Part shown: one piece after another, positions 13,467 through 18,861 of the stretch
How the letters are laid out: each line of letters starts with the position of its first letter
Position numbering within the stretch: the stretch's first letter is position 1
Assembly (NCBI GenBank): GCA_900769175.1
Contig: CAAGFP010000240.1
Location: forward strand, 1-18,861
Length of the DNA stretch: 18,861 nucleotides
Direction: 5' to 3'
Source of the DNA: Lachnospiraceae bacterium
GTDB taxonomy: Bacteria > Bacillota > Clostridia > Lachnospirales > Lachnospiraceae
The notes under the pieces: model-generated
Told to the model about the DNA's origin: nothing
Databases searched by the model: none
Seen by the model: the letters and a program-made list of their open reading frames with translations, nothing else
Program-made: the position numbers and the translations under genes

Positions 13467-15632
13467 TTGGCTGGAAGAGAGTATCCATTGGAGAGAACCA
13501 GAAACATTGGTATTATGGCACATATCGACGCTGGAAAGACTACCTTGACAGAGCGTATTTTGTACTATACCGGTGTAAATTATAAGATCGGTGATACACA
13601 TGAGGGTACTGCAACCATGGACTGGATGGAACAGGAGCAGGAAAGAGGTATTACCATTACTTCCGCTGCAACTACCTGTCACTGGACATTGCAGGAAAAA
13701 ACCAAAACCAAACCGGGTGCTTTAGAGCATCGTATTAATATCATCGATACCCCGGGACACGTTGACTTTACAGTAGAAGTTGAGCGTTCCCTTCGTGTAC
13801 TTGACGGCGCAGTTGGTGTATTCTGTGCTAAGGGTGGTGTAGAACCCCAGTCTGAAAACGTATGGCGTCAGGCTGATACCTATAATGTACCTCGTATGGC
13901 TTTCATCAATAAAATGGACATTTTAGGTGCAAACTTCTATGGCGCAGTTGATCAGATTAGAAACAGATTAGGAAAAAATGTAATCTGCCTTCAGCTTCCT
14001 ATCGGTAAGGAAAATGATTTCAAAGGAATCATCGACTTATTCGAAATGCAGGCTTATATCTATAATGATGAAAAGGGTGAAGATATCAGCGTTACTGATA
14101 TTCCCGCAGATATGGCAGATGAAGCAGCTATGTATCATGACGAGTTGGTGGAAAAAATCTGCGAACTTGATGATGACCTTACCATGAAGTTTTTAGAGGG
14201 TGAAGAACCTACTATTGATGAAATGAAAGCTGCATTAAGACTTGCAACCTGTGAATGCCGTGCAGTTCCTGTTTGCTGCGGTACAGCTTACAGAAACAAA
14301 GGTGTTCAGAAACTTCTGGATGCAGTTGTTGAATTCATGCCTTCACCGATTGATATCCCTGCAATCAAGGGAACCGATCTTGACGGAAATGAAGTTGAAA
14401 GACATTCTTCTGATGAAGAACCTTTCGCTGCACTTGCATTCAAGATTATGGCTGACCCGTTCGTAGGAAAGCTTGCATTCTTCCGTGTATATTCCGGTAC
14501 CATGAATTCCGGATCTTACGTATTGAATGCTACTAAAGATAAGAAGGAACGTGTTGGACGTATCCTTCAGATGCATGCAAATAAGAGAGCAGAACTTGAA
14601 AAAGTTTACTCCGGTGATATTGCAGCAGCAGTTGGCTTTAAGTTTACAGGTACAGGTGATACCATCTGTGATGAACAACATCCTGTAATTCTTGAATCCA
14701 TGGAATTCCCTGAACCCGTTATCGAACTTGCTATTGAGCCCAAGACCAAAGCAGGACAGGGTAAAATGGGTGAAGCACTTGCTAAACTTGCAGAAGAAGA
14801 TCCTACCTTCCGTGCTCATACTGATCAGGAAACCGGTCAGACCATTATCGCCGGAATGGGTGAACTTCATCTTGAAATTATCGTAGACAGACTTCTTCGT
14901 GAATTCAAGGTTGAGGCAAATGTTGGTGCACCTCAGGTTGCATACAAAGAAACCTTTACCAAGACAGTTGAAGTTGATTCGAAATATGCGAAGCAGTCCG
15001 GTGGACGTGGTCAGTACGGTCACTGTAAAGTTCGTTTCGAGCCTCTTGCTGCGAACTGCGATAAGTTTGATTTTGATCCTAAGGCTAACATCCTCATCAA
15101 CGAGCCTCCTACATTATTGTTCGAGTCTACGGTTGTTGGTGGTGCTATTCCTAAGGAATATATTCCTTCCGTTGGTGCAGGTATTCAGGAAGCAGCTAAG
15201 AGCGGTATTCTTGGTGGATTCCAGGTACTTGGTATTCATGCAACTGTATTTGATGGTTCCTACCATGAAGTCGACTCTTCAGAAATGGCATTCCACATTG
15301 CCGGATCAATGGCATTCAAGGATGCTATGGCAAAGGGTGGAGCAATCCTTCTTGAGCCTATCATGAAGGTTGAGGTAACAATGCCGGAAGAATACATGGG
15401 TGATGTAATCGGATCCCTTAATGCAAAACGTGGTCAGATTCAGAGTATGGATGACCTTGGCGGCGGAAAGATTGTAAGAGCGTTAGTTCCTCTTGCAGAA
15501 ATGTTCGGATATTCAACAGAACTTCGTTCATCTACTCAGGGACGTGGTAATTACTCCATGTTCTTCGAAAAATACGAACCCGTTCCGAAGAATGTTCAGG
15601 ATAAAGTTCTTGCAGGCCGTGCTGAAAAGTAA
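13467..15632 (+). CDS. fusA: Elongation factor G
   Basis: EF-G, 721 residues, drives ribosomal translocation and, with RRF, ribosome recycling. GTPase motifs are AHIDAGKTT (18-26), RGITIT, DTPGH (94-98) and NKMD (148-151); domains II-V follow, including GMGELHLEI. The start is TTG 13467, since AAGGAGG at 13453-13459 is 7 nt upstream and the product then reads AGREYPLERTRNIGIMAHIDAG. The next Met is residue 17, inside the G1 region, so ATG initiation is excluded. A TTG start on so highly expressed a gene is notable. It is somewhat longer than the usual 690-705 residues, mainly because of an insert at about 75-87 (LQEKTKTKPGALE) before HRINIIDTPGH, which I recall from related clostridia. The gene lies 14 nt after rpsG. 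Confidence 0.98.
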   Translation: MAGREYPLERTRNIGIMAHIDAGKTTLTERILYYTGVNYKIGDTHEGTATMDWMEQEQERGITITSAATTCHWTLQEKTKTKPGALEHRINIIDTPGHVDFTVEVERSLRVLDGAVGVFCAKGGVEPQSENVWRQADTYNVPRMAFINKMDILGANFYGAVDQIRNRLGKNVICLQLPIGKENDFKGIIDLFEMQAYIYNDEKGEDISVTDIPADMADEAAMYHDELVEKICELDDDLTMKFLEGEEPTIDEMKAALRLATCECRAVPVCCGTAYRNKGVQKLLDAVVEFMPSPIDIPAIKGTDLDGNEVERHSSDEEPFAALAFKIMADPFVGKLAFFRVYSGTMNSGSYVLNATKDKKERVGRILQMHANKRAELEKVYSGDIAAAVGFKFTGTGDTICDEQHPVILESMEFPEPVIELAIEPKTKAGQGKMGEALAKLAEEDPTFRAHTDQETGQTIIAGMGELHLEIIVDRLLREFKVEANVGAPQVAYKETFTKTVEVDSKYAKQSGGRGQYGHCKVRFEPLAANCDKFDFDPKANILINEPPTLLFESTVVGGAIPKEYIPSVGAGIQEAAKSGILGGFQVLGIHATVFDGSYHEVDSSEMAFHIAGSMAFKDAMAKGGAILLEPIMKVEVTMPEEYMGDVIGSLNAKRGQIQSMDDLGGGKIVRALVPLAEMFGYSTELRSSTQGRGNYSMFFEKYEPVPKNVQDKVLAGRAEK

Positions 15633-15646
15633 GAACAAAAATATAC

Positions 15647-15675
15647 TTGAAAATATCGCAATTCTTTAATATAAT
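15647..15675 (+). promoter_or_regulatory. Strong promoter of tuf
   Basis: TTGAAA (15647-15652) and a perfect TATAAT (15670-15675) are separated by exactly 17 bp, between the fusA stop and the tuf start. Transcription would begin near 15682 with a leader of about 63 nt. tuf can therefore be expressed above the level of the rpsL operon. Confidence 0.85.
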
Positions 15676-15744
15676 CAGAGTTAGCGAGTTTATAATCAAA
15701 CAAGGAAACAAATTGTATTAATTTTATTAAGGAGGACTTTAGAA

Positions 15745-16932
15745 ATGGCTAAAGCTAAATTTGAAAGAACTAAACCCCATTGTAATATTGGTACCATTGG
15801 TCACGTAGACCATGGTAAAACAACTTTAACAGCTGCTATTACCAAGGTTTTAGCAGAAAGAGTTGCTGGAAATGAAAAGGTAGACTTCGAAAACATCGAT
15901 AAGGCTCCCGAAGAAAGAGAACGTGGTATTACTATTTCTACTGCACACGTTGAATATCAGACTGAAAAGAGACATTACGCACACGTTGACTGCCCGGGCC
16001 ATGCTGACTACGTTAAGAACATGATTACCGGTGCTGCTCAGATGGACGGTGCTATCCTTGTAGTTGCTGCAACCGATGGTGTTATGGCTCAGACTAAGGA
16101 ACACATCCTTCTTTCCCGTCAGGTAGGTGTACCTAAAATCGTTGTTTTCATGAACAAATGTGATATGGTAGACGATCCTGAATTACTTGAGCTTGTAGAA
16201 ATGGAAATCACAGATCAGCTTGCTGAATATGATTTCAATGACTGCCCTATCGTACAGGGTTCTGCTCTTAAGGCTCTTGAAGATCCTATGGGAGAATGGG
16301 GCGACAAGATCATGGAACTCATGAACACTGTTGACGAATACATTCCTAACCCTGAAAGAGAAACTGACAAGCCTTTCCTTATGCCTGTAGAAGACGTATT
16401 TACTATTACCGGACGTGGTACTGTTGCTACCGGTAGAGTAGAACGTGGTGTTCTTAAACTCAACGAGCCTGTTGAATTAGTAGGTATCAAGGAAGAGAAC
16501 AGACAGACCGTTGTAACCGGTATCGAAATGTTCCGTAAAATGCTTGATGAAGCTCAGGCTGGTGATAACATCGGTGCACTTCTTCGTGGTGTTCAGAGAA
16601 ACGAAATCGAAAGAGGACAGGTTCTTGCTAAACCCGGTTCAGTTACCTGCCACAAGAAATTCACTGCACAGGTTTACGTTTTAACCAAAGATGAAGGTGG
16701 ACGTCATACTCCTTTCTTCAACAACTACAGACCTCAGTTCTACTTCAGAACAACTGACGTAACCGGTGTATGTAACTTACCTGCTGGTACAGAAATGTGC
16801 ATGCCTGGTGATAACGTAGAAATGACCATCGAACTGATTCATCCTATCGCTATGGAGCAGGGTCTTACATTCGCTATCCGTGAAGGTGGTAGAACAGTAG
16901 GTTCAGGCCGTGTTGCTACTATCATTGAATAA
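15745..16932 (+). CDS. tuf: Elongation factor Tu
   Basis: The 395-residue protein is the usual EF-Tu length. Visible motifs are G1 GHVDHGKT (19-26), DCPGH (82-86) and NKCD (137-140) in the GTPase domain. Domain II has RGVLKLNEPVELVG, and domain III has GMELIHPIAMEQGLTFAIREGGRTVGSGRV-type sequence up to the C-terminus. EF-Tu-GTP delivers aminoacyl-tRNA to the ribosome. The start ATG 15745 has AAGGAGG at 15729-15735, spaced 9 nt. The gene has its own near-consensus promoter and a strong terminator, so it is a separate transcription unit besides any read-through from fusA. No change expected to confer resistance was identified. Confidence 0.98.
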   Translation: MAKAKFERTKPHCNIGTIGHVDHGKTTLTAAITKVLAERVAGNEKVDFENIDKAPEERERGITISTAHVEYQTEKRHYAHVDCPGHADYVKNMITGAAQMDGAILVVAATDGVMAQTKEHILLSRQVGVPKIVVFMNKCDMVDDPELLELVEMEITDQLAEYDFNDCPIVQGSALKALEDPMGEWGDKIMELMNTVDEYIPNPERETDKPFLMPVEDVFTITGRGTVATGRVERGVLKLNEPVELVGIKEENRQTVVTGIEMFRKMLDEAQAGDNIGALLRGVQRNEIERGQVLAKPGSVTCHKKFTAQVYVLTKDEGGRHTPFFNNYRPQFYFRTTDVTGVCNLPAGTEMCMPGDNVEMTIELIHPIAMEQGLTFAIREGGRTVGSGRVATIIE

Positions 16933-16954
16933 TTGTAAATAATACAATAAATTC

Positions 16955-16985
16955 AAGGCTTCCAGAGAAATCTGGAAGCCTTTTT
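16955..16985 (+). terminator. Intrinsic terminator of tuf
   Basis: AAGGCTTCCAGA (16955-16966) pairs perfectly with TCTGGAAGCCTT (16971-16982), a 12-bp stem closed by a GAAA tetraloop and followed by TTTTT (16981-16985). It marks the end of the housekeeping cluster. Confidence 0.95.
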
Positions 16986-17125
16986 ATGTGCGAAGAAATA
17001 GCGAACAAAGATAAAGAACAGATATTGGGATGTGGCAAAAACGATCTAGGTTCTGTTCCGGCTGTAAAAATATACTCATTACAATTTTGGGGATGATATT
17101 TAATGTCGTAATGCCGGGAGACAGA

Positions 17126-17177
17126 GAAATTCGTTATAAATTATTTTAAAACGAATAAGATTTGGATTAAAGCGAAT
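17126..17177 (+). repeat. Upstream palindromic repeat block (three ATTCGTTTTAAA-like half-sites)
   Basis: ATTCGTTATAAA (17129-17140) faces TTTTAAAACGAAT (17144-17156), forming an inverted repeat with 7 exact end pairs. A third half-site ATTAAAGCGAAT lies at 17166-17177, 5 nt before the -35 box. The 34-nt block 17126-17159 matches 27 of 34 positions of the block 18270-18303 after the gene. The position suits an operator for the downstream gene; binding is inferred. Confidence 0.7.
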
Positions 17178-17182
17178 AATAA

Positions 17183-17211
17183 TTGACAAAATAAGAATAA
17201 GACAATAAACT
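17183..17211 (+). promoter_or_regulatory. Candidate promoter of the HTH-ATPase-DUF4325 gene
   Basis: A perfect TTGACA (17183-17188) is followed 17 bp later by TAAACT (17206-17211, 4 of 6). The -10 is weak, consistent with a regulated promoter. It lies directly after the palindromic half-sites. Confidence 0.55.
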
Positions 17212-17235
17212 AATAATAGTAGGAGGTCTTAGCTT

Positions 17236-18249
17236 ATGAAATTTAATTCCGATAAGAAGAAGTCAATTATTATTTACTTATTAGAAAAAATAGCCCAAAA
17301 AGATGATGGTATTTCGAAGTCTGTTTCTGAGGCATTTTCCGTAAATCAAAATACCATTCATACTTATATTAATGAATTAGTTGATGCAAACATTATTAGA
17401 AGAATTAAGCGCGGACAATATGAGCTGGTAAAAGATGTGCATAAATTTGAGTTGAAACGCGAAAATGGCGATTTAGATACAGATACCTATGCATATTATC
17501 ATTGTCTCGAAGAGCATATATCTCATTTTGATGAAAATGTACAAGCTATATGGAGTTATACTTTTAGCGAGATGATTAATAATGTTATCGATCATTCGGC
17601 CGCAAGTGATGTAGAGATTATTGTTGAGCAAGATTATTTGAATACGAGTGTAATGATATATGATAATGGAATTGGGATTTTTAAGAAAATTAAAGAGCAT
17701 TTTAAATTTCCATCACTTGACGAAGCAATATGTGAATTATTTAAAGGAAAGTTGACTACAGATTCAGAAAATCATTCCGGAGAGGGTATTTTTTTTAGTT
17801 CTAAAATGATGGATGATTTCTTTATTGTCTCAAGCGGAAAAATTTTTACAAATAACAAATATGATAATAGTAAAATCATTAGCATCGCATCAGAAAATAT
17901 AAAAGGAACATGTGTTATTATGAGTTTGTCAAATTATACACATAAGAAGCCGCATGAAGTTTTTGATTTATATGCGAATGTTGATGGTGGGTTTATTAAG
18001 ACTAAAATTCCAATGAAAAATATATTTGATGCATCGCCGGTTTCAAGGTCTCAAGCAAAAAGAGTTTGTAATAGACTTGAAAAATTTAAAGAGGTTGTTA
18101 TAGATTTTGAAGGAGTACAGTGGATGGGACAAGGTTTTGCTCACCAATTATTTGTCATATTTGCCAGAGAACATATGGATATTCAAATAGTGCCAATCAA
18201 TATGAATGAGGACATTACAAAAATGTATAACCATGTTATTACATCATAG
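17236..18249 (+). CDS. Winged-HTH / GHKL ATPase / DUF4325 (STAS-like) fusion protein
   Basis: The 337-residue protein is predicted to be soluble. Residues 10-65 look like a winged helix-turn-helix (SKSVSEAFSVNQNTIHTYIN, then a basic wing RRIKRGQYELV). Residues about 85-232 resemble a GHKL/histidine-kinase-type ATPase: N-box EMINNVIDHS (112-121), G1 box DNGIGIF (143-149), G2 box SGEGIFFSSKM (181-191). No phosphoacceptor (HisKA) domain is visible. Residues about 245-334 match DUF4325, a STAS-like fold: VSRSQAKRVCNRLEKF, then VVIDFEGVQWMGQGFAHQLF (287-306). Combining a SpoIIAB-like ATPase and a STAS-like domain in one chain with a DNA-binding domain suggests a one-protein transcriptional switch; its signal and targets are unknown. 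Start ATG 17236 has AGGAGG at 17221-17226. The gene is clearly more AT-rich than its neighbours, suggesting transfer. Domains are by eye, and the function is not established. Confidence 0.85.
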   Translation: MKFNSDKKKSIIIYLLEKIAQKDDGISKSVSEAFSVNQNTIHTYINELVDANIIRRIKRGQYELVKDVHKFELKRENGDLDTDTYAYYHCLEEHISHFDENVQAIWSYTFSEMINNVIDHSAASDVEIIVEQDYLNTSVMIYDNGIGIFKKIKEHFKFPSLDEAICELFKGKLTTDSENHSGEGIFFSSKMMDDFFIVSSGKIFTNNKYDNSKIISIASENIKGTCVIMSLSNYTHKKPHEVFDLYANVDGGFIKTKIPMKNIFDASPVSRSQAKRVCNRLEKFKEVVIDFEGVQWMGQGFAHQLFVIFAREHMDIQIVPINMNEDITKMYNHVITS

Positions 18250-18303
18250 AAATTCGTTTTAAACAAAAAGAAATTCGTTTTGAAATATTTTAAAGCGAAT
18301 TTC
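18249..18303 (+). repeat. Downstream palindromic repeat block (three ATTCGTTTTAAA-like half-sites)
   Basis: GAAATTCGTTTT occurs twice exactly, at 18249-18260 (starting on the last base of the stop codon) and at 18270-18281. The second copy faces TTTTAAAGCGAAT (18288-18300). The 34-nt unit 18270-18303 resembles the upstream block at 27 of 34 positions. Confidence 0.75.
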
Positions 18304-18310
18304 TTTTTTT
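18270..18310 (+). terminator. Intrinsic terminator of the HTH-ATPase-DUF4325 gene
   Basis: GAAATTCGTTTT (18270-18281) pairs with AAAGCGAATTTC (18292-18303), 12 bp with one G-U pair, followed by seven T (18304-18310). It uses the same palindrome found upstream of the gene, so it may double as a protein-binding site. Confidence 0.8.
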
Positions 18311-18313
18311 CTG

Positions 18314-18340
18314 GGGGATGAGAATTCTCCCTGAATTCAT
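18314..18340 (+). repeat. GAGAATTCTC palindrome after the accessory gene
   Basis: GAGAATTCTC (18320-18329) is a perfect 10-bp palindrome, flanked by G-rich (GGGGGA) and C-rich (CCT) bases that nearly extend the symmetry. It is followed by CTGAATTCAT. Function unknown. Confidence 0.45.
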
Positions 18341-18795
18341 ATGACCTATATTCCATACACAACCAACTCCTCAAAAGGGGCGCCGGTTGGGTGGAAACCC
18401 AGAAAGTGGTACTTCAGGAGATGATGTTAAAAGAGTTTGGTTGGAAGCGTTTTTACAAAGGCTCCAATCCGAGAGGAAATCTTACCTTGTCGGACTACCG
18501 CAGGGAAAAGGCGGCAGAGATGGCGAAGGAAGAGAAACGGAAACTTGAGGATATTAAGGATAAAAGTAATGAGTTGGATGAGGTTCAGTTAACTCTTACG
18601 AATAAAAAGAATGAGTGTCTGAAGCGAGAGAATGAGGTGCTGAAAGCCGAGAACCGGAGTTTGAAGGCGAAACTGGAAAAAGCATATGATTTCATGAGAC
18701 AGTTTACCATTAATGGAATGAATATGCTGGAACACTTCCTGCGGAGTATCGGTGAGTGGGTACAGCAGAAGGTGGCTGGAATGAGTAGGTGTTAA
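18322..18795 (+). pseudogene. Fragment resembling the C-terminal region of a Mob/Pre-type plasmid mobilisation relaxase
   Basis: An open frame runs from 18322 (just after an in-frame stop) to TAA at 18793-18795. The recognisable part begins at 18391 (VETQKVVLQEMMLKEFGW) and includes KGSNPRGNLTLSDYRREKAA. A long charged coiled coil follows (about 18520-18690), then a helix YDFMRQFTINGMNMLEHF. This order, the GSNPRGNLTLSDYRREKA stretch and the coiled-coil tail resemble C-terminal parts of MobV/Pre-type relaxases of gut Firmicutes. The catalytic N-terminal domain with its histidine motif is absent. The possible GTG start at 18391 has no good Shine-Dalgarno, so I read this as a remnant left by a mobile element. 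GC content is higher than in the preceding gene. A coiled-coil protein of other origin is possible. Confidence 0.5.
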
Positions 18796-18861
18796 AGCCA
18801 CCGACTTTTGCCCTATTACTGACGGTATTGCCTGTCCATAAATAATCGAATATAATTGTCC

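Larger units (their letters stand above)
16986..17235 (+). other. AT-rich intergenic region between tuf and the accessory gene
   Basis: The first 140 nt show no ORF, RNA gene or repeat that I can support. From 17126 onward it carries ATTCGTT-type palindromic repeats, then a promoter candidate and AGGAGG (17221-17226) before the next gene. Confidence 0.6.

Noticed and set aside
14343..15023. 226-residue minus-strand frame inside fusA
   Set aside because: It mirrors the fusA coding strand and has no start signal or family resemblance.
18391..18795. Intact small gene with GTG start at 18391
   Set aside because: The only upstream purine run (AAAAGGGG, 18373-18380) is not a convincing Shine-Dalgarno, and the sequence looks like the tail of a larger relaxase-type protein, so it is listed as a remnant.

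Overview
The window looks like chromosomal DNA of a low-to-moderate GC Firmicute, most likely a Lachnospiraceae-type clostridium. The evidence is the gene order nusG-rplK-rplA-(capA-like)-rplJ-rplL-rpoB-rpoC-rpsL-rpsG-fusA-tuf, the strong AGGAGG ribosome binding sites about 8 nt before most starts, the RpoB N-terminus, and a short lineage-type insert in the EF-G GTPase domain. All real genes are on the + strand. The assignment comes from protein recognition by eye; no database search was run.

Layout: 1-321 is the C-terminal part of nusG. 430-1601 is the L11-L1 operon (rplK, rplA). Each gene is preceded by a small hairpin that mimics the ribosomal protein L1 binding site, and a strong terminator follows rplA. 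1756-3015 is a membrane-anchored CapA-family metallophosphoesterase-like gene lodged between rplA and rplJ, an unusual place. 3040-3284 holds a short tandem repeat, a promoter, and a textbook L10 autoregulatory leader with terminator and a visible antiterminator pairing. rplJ-rplL follow and end in a strong terminator at about 4298-4335. rpoB and rpoC come next. The 419-nt rpoC-rpsL gap contains three consecutive hairpins, one of them exceptionally long, and a good promoter for rpsL. rpsL-rpsG-fusA form a translation operon (GTG start on rpsG, TTG start on fusA). tuf has its own near-consensus promoter and a strong terminator.

After tuf the character changes. 17236-18249 is an AT-rich, accessory-looking gene for a three-part protein: winged HTH, GHKL ATPase, and a DUF4325/STAS-like domain. 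It is flanked on both sides by related palindromic sequences built from the word ATTCGTTTTAAA, with six half-sites in total. Next comes a fragment resembling the C-terminal part of a plasmid mobilisation (Mob/Pre-type) relaxase, with no convincing start. This end looks like the edge of a mobile or recombining region abutting the housekeeping cluster.

The housekeeping genes jointly build the 50S stalk and L1 stalk (L11, L1, L10, L12), the 30S decoding and head regions (S12, S7), the RNA polymerase core (beta, beta') and the elongation factors EF-G and EF-Tu. The best candidate for something undescribed is the HTH-GHKL-DUF4325 protein together with its flanking palindromes, which could form a self-contained switch.
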